NCBI GenBank assembly: GCA_011053005.1
Contig: DRHW01000016.1
Location: forward strand, 1 to 39,850
DNA length: 39,850 nucleotides
Reading direction: 5' to 3'
Source of the DNA: Methylophaga sp.
GTDB lineage: Bacteria; Pseudomonadota; Gammaproteobacteria; Nitrosococcales; Methylophagaceae
In this document: positions 26,241-33,624 of the stretch, one piece after another
Position numbering within the stretch: position 1 is the first letter of the stretch
Layout: every line of letters begins with the position of its first letter
The notes under the pieces: model-generated
What the model saw: only the letters and a program-made list of their open reading frames with translations
Told to the model about the DNA's origin: nothing
Database searches by the model: none
Program-made: the position numbers and the translations under genes

Positions 26241-27131
26241 ATGAAACGAATAATGTTATTTATTATGACCAATATTGCCATTATGGTGGTATTAAGCATT
26301 ACGTTAAGAATACTCGGGGTTGATAGTATCTTGGCTGAAAATGGTTCGGATCTTAATATTCAGTCATTAGTTATACTTTCTGGAGTGATCGGTTTTGGTG
26401 GCTCATTTATTTCCTTATTGATGTCAAAATGGATGGCGAAACAAATGACGGGAGCGGTTGTCATTAAAAATCCATCAACAAATATGGAGAAATGGTTAAT
26501 CAGTACCGTTGAAAAACAAGCAAAAATTGTTGGTATTAAAATGCCTGAAGTTGCGATTTTCCCAGCACATGAGATGAATGCTTTTGCAACGGGCGCGACT
26601 AAAAACTCAGCGCTTATGGCGGTATCACAAGGCTTATTAGATAACATGGCACAAGGCGAAATTGAAGCGGTTGTCGGTCATGAAATGAGTCATATTGCTA
26701 ATGGTGATATGGTCACCTTGGCATTGATTCAAGGTGTCGTAAATACGTTTGTTGTGTTCTTATCACGCATTGTCGGTCACGTTGTTGACCGTGCAATCTT
26801 AAAAAATGAGAGCGGTCATGGCATCGGTTATTTTGTGACGGTACTCGTATCGCAAGTCATTTTATCGGTATTAGCATCGATTATCGTCATGTACTTCTCA
26901 CGAAAACGTGAGTTTATTGCCGATACGGGTGGTGCTGATTTAGCTGGACATCAAAATATGATCAATGCGCTTAAGCGTCTTGGTCAGGTAAAAGAAACAG
27001 TAGCATTACCAGAACAAATGGCGGCTTTTGGCATTAGTGATAAAGGTGGTGTTATGTCTTTATTTTCATCACATCCGCCAATTGAGGCAAGAATCGAAGC
27101 TTTAGAAAAGCGAGCTGTAAGACGTTCATAA
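26241..27131 (+). CDS. htpX: Membrane zinc metalloprotease HtpX
   Basis: HtpX is an inner-membrane heat-shock protease that degrades misfolded membrane proteins with FtsH. The 296 residues start with two membrane helices (about 5-25 and 42-60). The zinc site is HEMSH at 147-151 with third ligand E224 in [12 protein letters not shown]. Another pair of hydrophobic segments lies at about 158-178 and 195-218. Length and layout match E. coli HtpX (293). An AGGAA ribosome site precedes the ATG. No clear sigma-32 or CpxR site is visible upstream. A bidirectional terminator follows. Confidence 0.96.
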   Translation: MKRIMLFIMTNIAIMVVLSITLRILGVDSILAENGSDLNIQSLVILSGVIGFGGSFISLLMSKWMAKQMTGAVVIKNPSTNMEKWLISTVEKQAKIVGIKMPEVAIFPAHEMNAFATGATKNSALMAVSQGLLDNMAQGEIEAVVGHEMSHIANGDMVTLALIQGVVNTFVVFLSRIVGHVVDRAILKNESGHGIGYFVTVLVSQVILSVLASIIVMYFSRKREFIADTGGADLAGHQNMINALKRLGQVKETVALPEQMAAFGISDKGGVMSLFSSHPPIEARIEALEKRAVRRS

Positions 27132-27157
27132 ATTAACGTTTCAGACACAAGATAAAG

Positions 27158-27190
27158 AAAAAAGCCATCTCAAATGAGATGGCTTTTTTT
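27158..27190. terminator. Bidirectional terminator between htpX and the VPIPA-CTERM gene
   Basis: GCCATCTC (27164-27171), loop AAAT, GAGATGGC (27176-27183), flanked by A6 on the left and T7 on the right. It can terminate both htpX and the converging gene at 27231. The same stem, with one changed base, follows the second VPIPA-CTERM gene at 32499-32518. Confidence 0.92.
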
Positions 27191-27230
27191 GTGGGCTAAG
27201 TTAAATGACAATGACGTTGAACGTCTTGAA

Positions 27231-28250
27231 CTAAACAGTCTTTGTTTTACGACGTAATCCCATAAAACCTACTAATGCGGGTGTGAATAAAAAAGCAGCC
27301 GCTGGAATAGGTACAGCACTGATGTTCGAAGAAAGCACGATTAACTTAGACATGTCACCGCCTAAAGCAAACTCATCTTGAAGCTGTTCTGCTACTAAAT
27401 AAATGGTGCCATTGGCATCAATAGTAACGCCTTCGATACCGTTATTAGCCAATATCATTGATAAATCAAGGCTACTTAATAAATGACCAGAACGATCTAC
27501 GGTCACTAATTTGCGTGATCCTAGGCTCAATATTAATAAATCATCACTGTCTAAAATACCTAATGTTTGTACATCTGAAAGTGTTGATAAGCCCAATGCT
27601 GTAGGATCAAACGCTTCTAACATTGTTGATGTGCCACCTCCGTTCGGCGATTGACCTTGTTTAGGTAAGTCTGAAGGTAAACCACCTGTCGCCGCTGAAA
27701 ACGATAATGTTCCAGAATATACCGCTTCTGGAGAGTCTTGTTTGATAGTGACAAAACTACCATTACGTTGATCATAACTGATACCTTCGATGCCACTATT
27801 TTTAACTTCTGTATTGCTCATCGATACGAAGTTATCTGCTAATGTCGCGGTTCCTTTATCTTGATAATCAAACTGGTAAGCATCTTGTAAACGTTCTTCA
27901 CTGACGACTAACTTACCGTTGCCAATATAGGTTAATCCTTCCGTGTCATGTTTCGTACTACCTGTCCCATCCCAATTAAAATTCATGTAGCCTAAGGTTT
28001 GACCCGTTAGTGATGTTTCAACTACCCCCGTACCTTCATCACCTACAATAAAGAGTGAATTACGGTCTGCAGCATAAGTTACTGCAGAAGCTTCTAAGCC
28101 AGAAATACCGCCGTTAGTACCATTTAAGATATCTAAATCATAGATGGCGCTGACAGAGTAGGTGTTTAAATTAGGCGTGCCAGCAGCATGCACGCTATTC
28201 ATGGTCAATAATACTGTCGAAACAGCAAATAATAGTTTGTGATAGGTCAT
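27231..28250 (-). CDS. VPIPA-CTERM-anchored beta-propeller-like protein
   Basis: The protein has an N-terminal signal peptide (KLLFAVSTVLLTMNSVHA). Repeated blade-like motifs follow (ISGLEASAVTYAADRNSLF, DTEGLTYIGNGKLVV, IEGISYDQRNGSFV, IEGVTIDANGTIYLV), resembling SdiA-regulated/esterase-like propeller proteins. The C-terminal sorting signal is VPIPAA, a hydrophobic segment and an RRK tail, the PEP-CTERM/VPLPA-CTERM class handled by exosortases. It is thus predicted to be exported and processed at the envelope. The ATG at 28250 has AAAAGGA at good spacing; ATGs at 28259 and 28256 are too close to that site. The gene stands alone. Its 3' end is similar to that of the gene at 32587. Function of the propeller is unknown. 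Confidence 0.78.
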   Translation of the reverse strand: MTYHKLLFAVSTVLLTMNSVHAAGTPNLNTYSVSAIYDLDILNGTNGGISGLEASAVTYAADRNSLFIVGDEGTGVVETSLTGQTLGYMNFNWDGTGSTKHDTEGLTYIGNGKLVVSEERLQDAYQFDYQDKGTATLADNFVSMSNTEVKNSGIEGISYDQRNGSFVTIKQDSPEAVYSGTLSFSAATGGLPSDLPKQGQSPNGGGTSTMLEAFDPTALGLSTLSDVQTLGILDSDDLLILSLGSRKLVTVDRSGHLLSSLDLSMILANNGIEGVTIDANGTIYLVAEQLQDEFALGGDMSKLIVLSSNISAVPIPAAAFLFTPALVGFMGLRRKTKTV

Positions 28251-28276
28251 TATCATCATCCTTTTGAGACGTTTAA

Positions 28277-28300
28277 AATCAGCAGATTTAAAGGCTGATT
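28277..28300 (-). other. Hairpin in the leader of the first VPIPA-CTERM gene
   Basis: AATCAGC (28277-28283) and GCTGATT (28294-28300) are exact complements around a 10-base loop, just ahead of the ribosome site. No c-di-GMP aptamer signature is present here, unlike the leader of the second VPIPA-CTERM gene. Confidence 0.35.
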
Positions 28301-28965
28301 TGAATGTTTAGAATAGTGCATAGAAGTAAGTTAATTTTTTATCAGAATTAGTTATAGCTAATGGTATTGCAGTGATCTCCTTAAAACGTATTAATCAAGT
28401 GCAATCTAGAAGCATCATATAGTAGAGATGTGACAAATTAGTGTCAGAAGCTAAGCAATCAAAGAGCTCAAGTCAATATAAATAGGAATGATTAATGACT
28501 GGATGCTAAATATGAATAATGACGGAAAAATATACGATTAAGCAGTAAGTAGACTTGATTAGGTCAGTGGATTTTAAATGTGATGTGGCTTATGAATTAA
28601 CGTGGTATATGGTTAGGATGTAAGAACATGTGATATGAATAAATAGCTAATAAGGAAAGGAGGGAATTGCTTATTTAATAGCATTTGAATATAGCATTTG
28701 AATATAGCGTTTGAATATAGCGTTTTAATGTCGCATCGTTTATTAAGTCAAATAAATCGAATGACGTGAGCTTTAAAATAAAGCAAGGTAAATATAATGA
28801 TGTGGTCTCCTTGCTATAAATATTTTGGTGTTGTCTGATCAGGTTGTTGCTTATCTGCTTTCCAAATGAAACAAAAAACTTACTTTAAGGTAGATGGATT
28901 ACTAATGTGCGTATACTATCTTTAGAATTATAAATTTAGGCTACATCTATTGCCTATAAGTCTCA
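28301..28965. other. Gene-free interval of about 660 bases
   Basis: AT-rich sequence with no convincing coding frame, RNA gene or mobile element. It contains the four-copy 13-base tandem repeat described separately. Near the right end, TATACT (about 28913-28918) could be a -10 element for the chemoreceptor gene. The rest shows no recognised signal. Confidence 0.5.
28679..28730. repeat. Four tandem copies of a 13-base repeat
   Basis: TAGCATTTGAATA occurs at 28679 and again at 28692. TAGCGTTTGAATA follows at 28705 (one change) and TAGCGTTTTAATG at 28718 (three changes). The array lies in the gene-free stretch upstream of the chemoreceptor gene. It could be a slippage product or a set of binding sites. 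Confidence 0.85.
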
Positions 28966-29001
28966 TTGCTGACATTCCATCAGATACTAAAGGGGAATAT
29001 T

Positions 29002-30861
29002 ATGACTCTCAAAAAGCGATTTAGCATACTCTTATGCCTAGTCATTCTTGCAATGGTCATAACAAATATTGTTAGTCAAGTGAATATTAAAACCCTCTTA
29101 CAACTTGAGGAACAACATCAAACACTAGAAAAAATCAAATCAGCTATGCTGATGTTAAGGCGAAATGAAAAAGACTTTATCCTCAGGCAGGATCCAAAGT
29201 ATCTAGCAGAATTTGATAAGAATAATCAGGTTTTAGGCAAACTTCTTGATGACTTTACAATACGTTTAGAACAAGTTGATATGTCTTCAGAAAGTGTCCG
29301 TTCGCTCAAAGAAGCTTTATCTACCTATGAAAGCAACTTCCACAGCTATGCTTTAACTTCACAACAAATCGGTCTAAGCCCCGAGCTTGGGCTATATGGC
29401 AATTTGAGAAAATCAGTTCATGAAGTAGAGACTCTGGTCTCAGATCAAGATGATCGTTTATTGGCGGATATGCTGATGTTGAGAAGAAACGAAAAAGACT
29501 TCATGTTACGTAAAGATATAAAGTATTTAGATAAGTTCAATACCAATCTAACTAAATTTGAAACCGATTTATCATCTAGTTATATATCAGCAGATCTTAA
29601 ACAGTCTATTTCACAAACGCTTTCTGTTTACCAAAAAGAATTTTTATTATTTGTAGCAGGCCAGCAAAAGCTAGGTTTATCTCCAGATCAAAACATTCAA
29701 GGGGCAATGAGAGCCAGTGTTCATAAGAGCGAAGTTTTAATAGAAGAATTGTATTCGGTCATCTCAACAGCTATACAAGATAAGACGAATGATGTCAGGA
29801 TTTTTTCAGCATTAATTGGTTTAGCATTGACGTTACTTATTGGATTTGTCGTTTATTTATTATCAAAGGCGATATTAGGGCCCGTTCAATCGTTTTCTAA
29901 AATCATGAATGATTCAGCAAATAACCGAAATTTAACCATTAGAAGTAATATTCAAGATAACTCTGAAATTGGCCAGATGGGTATTGTTTTTAACAATATG
30001 ATGGAAGCATTTCAAACGATGTTTAATCAGGTGGCCACGAGCAGTACCAAAGTTCAATCTGCATCTGAAATACTGAAAACGGTCATTGATGCAACTTTGA
30101 GTGCGGTGAGTAAACAACATTCAGAAAGTGAGATGGTTGCGACAGCAATGACAGAAATGGCTTCATCAGTGAGTGAGGTGGCTAGAAGTGCAGCACTGGC
30201 CGCCGAAGCTTCGAACAAGGCTGATGCCGAAGCCGATGCAGGTAATAAAGTCGTATTTGCATCCGTCGAGGGAATTGAGTTGCTGGCACGAGAAGTAGAA
30301 AATGCAGTTAATACGGTCAATGAACTAAAACAAGAAAGTGAAAATATTGCAACCGTATTGACTGTTATTACGGGCATAGCCGAACAAACCAATTTACTAG
30401 CGCTCAATGCAGCCATTGAAGCCGCTAGAGCAGGGGAGAAAGGTCGTGGTTTTGCTGTAGTTGCCGATGAGGTGAGAACACTAGCTCAACGCAGCCAAGA
30501 AGCGACAGGAGAAATTAAAACCATTATTGAGCGATTGCAATTATCAGCATCAAGTGCTGTAAATGTAATGGCTGAAGGTAAAATAAAAGCTAAAGAATCT
30601 GTTGTCTTAGCACAACAAGCTGGCTCATCACTGAAAAATATTGTCATTTCAATCGCAACTATCAGAGATATGAATACTCAAATTGCAAGTGCTGCAGAGC
30701 AACAAGCTGCTGTAGCGGAAAGTATCAATAAGAGTATTGTGCAGATTTCACAAATTGCTGAAGAGAATACAGAAAATACCGAGAAAACAAGCCTTACGAG
30801 CGGCGAACTTGCTGAACTTGCTAATCAACTACAAGTAAAAGTGAAAGAATTTACTTATTAA
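29002..30861 (+). CDS. Methyl-accepting chemotaxis protein with a duplicated HBM sensor domain
   Basis: The 619-residue receptor has a first membrane helix (8-27), a periplasmic domain (28-265), a second helix (268-290), a HAMP linker, and a signalling domain. The domain tip contains [19 protein letters not shown] near 456-474, the conserved CheA/CheW-contact hairpin. The sensor is a helical bimodular (HBM) domain. [13 protein letters not shown] occurs at 50-62 and again as [13 protein letters not shown] at 158-170, and GLSP...SVH recurs at 124-140 and 225-241. HBM receptors such as Pseudomonas McpS bind TCA-cycle acids. ATG at 29002 is preferred since AAGGGGA precedes it; an in-frame TTG lies upstream at 28966. 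No che genes are near. Confidence 0.92.
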   Translation: MTLKKRFSILLCLVILAMVITNIVSQVNIKTLLQLEEQHQTLEKIKSAMLMLRRNEKDFILRQDPKYLAEFDKNNQVLGKLLDDFTIRLEQVDMSSESVRSLKEALSTYESNFHSYALTSQQIGLSPELGLYGNLRKSVHEVETLVSDQDDRLLADMLMLRRNEKDFMLRKDIKYLDKFNTNLTKFETDLSSSYISADLKQSISQTLSVYQKEFLLFVAGQQKLGLSPDQNIQGAMRASVHKSEVLIEELYSVISTAIQDKTNDVRIFSALIGLALTLLIGFVVYLLSKAILGPVQSFSKIMNDSANNRNLTIRSNIQDNSEIGQMGIVFNNMMEAFQTMFNQVATSSTKVQSASEILKTVIDATLSAVSKQHSESEMVATAMTEMASSVSEVARSAALAAEASNKADAEADAGNKVVFASVEGIELLAREVENAVNTVNELKQESENIATVLTVITGIAEQTNLLALNAAIEAARAGEKGRGFAVVADEVRTLAQRSQEATGEIKTIIERLQLSASSAVNVMAEGKIKAKESVVLAQQAGSSLKNIVISIATIRDMNTQIASAAEQQAAVAESINKSIVQISQIAEENTENTEKTSLTSGELAELANQLQVKVKEFTY

Positions 30862-30888
30862 GGAGATTGCCAGTTAATGTAAAAGAAC

Positions 30889-30973
30889 CAAATTATAAAG
30901 CGCCCATTGTCATGGTTTACAGACATTATTGGAGTTCAGTTCACAAGAAAATGGACCTATCGCTTTGTAATTG
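30889..30973. repeat. Imperfect inverted repeat, 85 bases, after the chemoreceptor gene
   Basis: CAAATTATAAAGCG (30889-30902) and CGCTTTGTAATTG (30961-30973) are inverted copies, with one mismatch and one extra base, flanking about 58 bases. It lies between the chemoreceptor and the HAD gene. It may be a small mobile element (MITE-like) remnant or a long-stem terminator; no target duplication is clear. Confidence 0.4.
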
Positions 30974-30991
30974 TTTAAAATGACAAAAGAT

Positions 30992-31735
30992 TCACTGCTG
31001 ATGTAATTGATAGATTAGTGCAGGAATTTCACTGGGGTGTAGCACGGTATGGTGTGGGTTAATACCAAGTTCTGCATCCAGTGGTTGCTGATGCTGGATC
31101 CAAACTGAAGTAATTCCACTATTAAGTGCGCCAGCAATATCTGTCGCAAGACTATCACCAATATGAACGGCTTCATGAGCTTGGCAATTAGCTAGTTTTA
31201 GCGCTTTGTTGAATATAGACGTTGCGGGTTTTTGTTCTGGCTCTTGACCACCAATAATGATGTGGTCAACATGTTTAGCAAGCTTTACGCGTTCAACTTT
31301 AGGAACTTGTGAAAACTCTGGACCATTAGTGATAACGACTAAGCTAAACAACTTACGAGCTTCAGCAAGAAACGCTACGATGCCAGGATAAAAATCAAAT
31401 GCTTTAAGACGATCACTATCAAACTTATTTTGAAAGGCTTGAGCTGTTTCGTGGCTAACATTATTGATGCCTCGTTCAGCGAGCAAGTCACTAATCAATT
31501 GTAGTCGAAATGCTTCTTCGCTTTGTTGCTCTATAATCGGCATATATCGTGCACGTTGAACATCCGTCCAGTCACGATAAATCCCTGTAACATACGCATC
31601 GGCAAAAGCTAAACCATTAAAATCTTGACCATGCTTTTTTTCAAGATCATTTGCCATGGCAAGTTTTGCCTGAAAATTTGCGCCTTCGGTATCGCATAGC
31701 GTTTCATCTAAATCTAGCAAAAGTGCTTTAAGCAT
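30992..31735 (-). CDS. HAD-superfamily hydrolase, YjjG/phosphatase-like
   Basis: This is a cytoplasmic HAD phosphatase with the nucleophile motif LLLDLDETL (D8 and D10). An alpha-helical type C1 cap follows. Motif II is VVITNGPE near residue 112, and the end is the IGDSLATDIAGALNSGI block near 177 that binds Mg2+. Subfamily features resemble YjjG-type nucleotidases and N-acylneuraminate-9-phosphatases. Substrate cannot be assigned. The ATG at 31735 is chosen because the conserved strand starts directly after it; another ATG at 31756 lacks a ribosome site. The gene appears monocistronic. Confidence 0.85.
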   Translation of the reverse strand: MLKALLLDLDETLCDTEGANFQAKLAMANDLEKKHGQDFNGLAFADAYVTGIYRDWTDVQRARYMPIIEQQSEEAFRLQLISDLLAERGINNVSHETAQAFQNKFDSDRLKAFDFYPGIVAFLAEARKLFSLVVITNGPEFSQVPKVERVKLAKHVDHIIIGGQEPEQKPATSIFNKALKLANCQAHEAVHIGDSLATDIAGALNSGITSVWIQHQQPLDAELGINPHHTVLHPSEIPALIYQLHQQ

Positions 31736-31836
31736 CAGGTAATTCCATAACAGCATTTAAAAGAGTAATTAGTCGCAAACACGTTAGTAAAAAGGATATC
31801 TGGACTCGAACAATATTTAACATCCATTGCCCTAAA

Positions 31837-31886
31837 CTTTAATCGATGAGGTTTAAATGAAACTTAAACACCAAAAACGATTAAAG
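31837..31886. repeat. Nested inverted repeats between the cupin and HAD genes
   Basis: CTTTAATCG (31837-31845) and CGATTAAAG (31878-31886) are perfect complements. Inside them GTTTAA (31851-31856) and TTAAAC (31864-31869) form a second stem. The position is downstream of the cupin gene and upstream of the HAD gene, both on the minus strand. It might end cupin transcription, although no T-run follows. Confidence 0.4.
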
Positions 31887-31928
31887 ATTATAGCTGGGCG
31901 AATGTAATTTTTATTGTTAATAGTAGAC

Positions 31929-32279
31929 TTATTTCAACAGGGATTTAAACGAATTTGATATTATTTTCATGCGGTTAAAGGCGCATTTAACAAAATTACC
32001 GCCATTGTGTTTGAAGCGCTTTTTAAGTGTTTTCTTTACTTCCCATGTACCTTTGTAACCTAATGGAAAAACAACCAAATCACCCGCTTTAAATGTTGTC
32101 GGGGCACTGCCATCAGCAGGTGTCATGATGCATTCACCTTCTACAATCAGCGCTGTTTCGGTTGTAACAAATTCCCATGGAAATACTGATACTTCTTTTT
32201 GCCATGTTGGCCAGTGAGCAACCCCCATTTTTTTTAAAAGTGCAGCACTTGGGTTGCTATCAACTGTGATTTTTTTCAT
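31929..32279 (-). CDS. Small cupin_3 domain protein
   Basis: A 116-residue single cupin of the DUF861/cupin_3 type. Family features are WPTWQKEVSVFPWEF, ETALIVEGECIMTP (metal-site strand region) and GDLVVFPLGYKGTWEV. Most relatives stop soon after the WEV...KKR strand, but this one carries about 20 extra basic residues (from HNGGNFVKCAF onward). The tail may be a real extension or a frameshift product. Function within this family is usually unknown. Neighbours give no hint. It starts at an ATG with a weak AGGAAT ribosome site. Confidence 0.8.
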   Translation of the reverse strand: MKKITVDSNPSAALLKKMGVAHWPTWQKEVSVFPWEFVTTETALIVEGECIMTPADGSAPTTFKAGDLVVFPLGYKGTWEVKKTLKKRFKHNGGNFVKCAFNRMKIISNSFKSLLK

Positions 32280-32586
32280 GTTATTCCTAATTATTTGATT
32301 TATGCCCAGAATCAGAATGATTTGAGATCCATCATAGTATGATGTTTGGCTTATTTTTCCTAACTTTTATGAGTAATCAACGCTAGTTTTGTAAGAAGTT
32401 TGCATGGTTTAAAATGGTTTATACAGTCATAATCATCTTAATTTTATTTCGCTTATATAGAGCAGTTTGATTAGGATGCTTTTTCTTAAAAATAAAAAGC
32501 CACCTCGGTTGAGATGGCTTTCGTTTTAAAACCTATAAATCAGTGAATTGAATACAGGTCAAATCAACAGCTTGATCAGTAGAGGT
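32280..32586. other. Interval between the cupin and second VPIPA-CTERM gene
   Basis: This 307-base stretch holds the cupin promoter region (no clear boxes) and the terminator at 32488-32518. No coding frame or RNA gene is apparent. Confidence 0.5.
32488..32518 (-). terminator. Terminator of the second VPIPA-CTERM gene
   Basis: Read on the minus strand: GCCATCTC (32518-32511), loop AACC, GAGGTGGC (32506-32499) with one G-U pair, then TTTTTATTTTT (32498-32488). The stem copies that at 27164-27183, after the other VPIPA-CTERM gene. Confidence 0.85.
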
Positions 32587-33351
32587 TTATATCGTTTTTT
32601 TAAGACGACGTAATCCTACGAAACCTAATAATGCTGGGGCAAACATCAATGCTGCAGCTGGAATAGGTACAGCGCTTGGAGGAACGATATCTTCTTGAAT
32701 TCCAGCATATAAAACGTCAGCTTGGCTGTAATTATAAAAACCAAACGAACCGTTATTAAATGTACCTGTGATACTGAGCTCTTTATTTCCGTTTACAAAT
32801 ACTTCTACAAGCGAGGCGGTGAAAATCAAATCGAAATCATACGTTGTATTGTCTAGCCAACCTGTAGATCCCAAAGTCGCTGCACGTTGAAGTTCTGTTA
32901 CATTATTTGATGGATTATGTGACCAAGCACCAGAATCATCGCTTAGAGCGCCAGTGACTTGAGAGATTGCTAAGCCCTTAGGTGCAAAACCATAAAAACT
33001 TTGATCTATTTGCTTCCAGTCGATTAATAAATAATTTGCTGAGCTATTATTTAAATCGCCATCGTTATAACCCAGTACAAATCCGATAAAATCATCATCG
33101 GCGGTTGTTTGAACTGTAATCTGGCCTGACAAGGCGTTACCTTGACTATTTTGATTATTATGAAAGACTGTTGGGTTACCATTTACTGTCTGCTTAACAG
33201 CGTTATTAGCTGATTGTAGGTTCCACGTGCCTGTGCCGTTGACCGACCAAGGAGAAAGATCGACGGGTCCAGCGAAGACGGTGCTACTTAGTAAGCTTAA
33301 AGAGAGGATAAGTGCGCTAGATTGAAGGAATGTGTTTATTTTTATTTGCAT
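32587..33351 (-). CDS. VPIPA-CTERM protein with a thrombospondin-C-like domain, under a c-di-GMP riboswitch
   Basis: The protein starts with a signal peptide (hydrophobic to about residue 27, cleavage near VFAG). A beta-sandwich resembling the thrombospondin C-terminal/LamG type follows: DDDFIGFVLGYNDGD, YLLIDWKQ, VEVFVNGNKEL and GSFGFYNYSQ are typical. The end is the sorting signal VPIPAA, a hydrophobic segment and a basic RRLKK tail. It is likely displayed or secreted after exosortase processing and may act in adhesion or matrix. The ATG at 33351 is chosen (254 residues) because AGGTGAG lies six bases upstream; an in-frame ATG at 33384 falls inside the riboswitch. A c-di-GMP-I aptamer precedes it. 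Confidence 0.82.
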   Translation of the reverse strand: MQIKINTFLQSSALILSLSLLSSTVFAGPVDLSPWSVNGTGTWNLQSANNAVKQTVNGNPTVFHNNQNSQGNALSGQITVQTTADDDFIGFVLGYNDGDLNNSSANYLLIDWKQIDQSFYGFAPKGLAISQVTGALSDDSGAWSHNPSNNVTELQRAATLGSTGWLDNTTYDFDLIFTASLVEVFVNGNKELSITGTFNNGSFGFYNYSQADVLYAGIQEDIVPPSAVPIPAAALMFAPALLGFVGLRRLKKTI

Positions 33352-33370
33352 GAGGCTCACCTGTTTTAAA

Positions 33371-33448
33371 TGCAACCCAGCCATCTTTATTGATTACAAG
33401 CTAAAGACCTGAAGCTTTCCGTTCCTTAGTTCACACCAAGGTTGGCAG
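33371..33448 (-). ncRNA. c-di-GMP-I (GEMM) riboswitch
   Basis: Read on the minus strand, the leader matches the GEMM-I aptamer of Vibrio cholerae Vc2 element by element. CCAACC is followed by a 7-base-pair hairpin with a GUGA (GNRA) tetraloop (33434-33431). Next is GGAACGGAAAGC (33425-33414; Vc2 GGGACGCAAAGC), then a second stem CAG-G-UCUUUA ... UAAAGA-UGG-CUG. It keeps the Vc2 stem-internal-loop-stem layout with compensating base pairs. GGGUUGC (33378-33372) closes the element. The three ligand-contact bases align: G20 at 33446, A47 at 33417, C92 at 33372. It ends about 20 bases before the ATG, so it probably controls translation initiation. Alignment is by eye against remembered Vc2. Confidence 0.85.
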
Positions 33449-33470
33449 TTAAGTATATGATGCAAATAGA

Positions 33471-33476
33471 ATTATA
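33471..33476 (-). promoter_or_regulatory. -10 element ahead of the riboswitch
   Basis: A perfect TATAAT on the minus strand, about 22 bases before the first aligned aptamer base. The predicted start near 33464 puts the whole aptamer in the leader. No good -35 is visible at 17 bases, so an activator may be needed. Confidence 0.5.
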
Positions 33477-33624
33477 GAACCTAGAAAATATTTTGTATAC
33501 ATTTAAAATTTGAATAAGTTCCCGTTGTATTATTTATAATCATTCCAACAAACTCAGTCACTAAACAGCCTTTTTAGGTGGTTTATATAATAAGTTTAAA
33601 AAGAAATAAGTCTGTTTCGATTGA

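Noticed and set aside
30054-30416. A 120-codon open frame antisense to the chemoreceptor gene
   Set aside because: Ala/Ser-rich shadow of the alanine-rich signalling domain; no start signals.
33384-33386. Upstream ATG that would lengthen the second VPIPA-CTERM protein by 11 residues
   Set aside because: It falls inside the riboswitch aptamer and lacks a ribosome site; the ATG at 33351 has AGGTGAG and directly opens the signal peptide.
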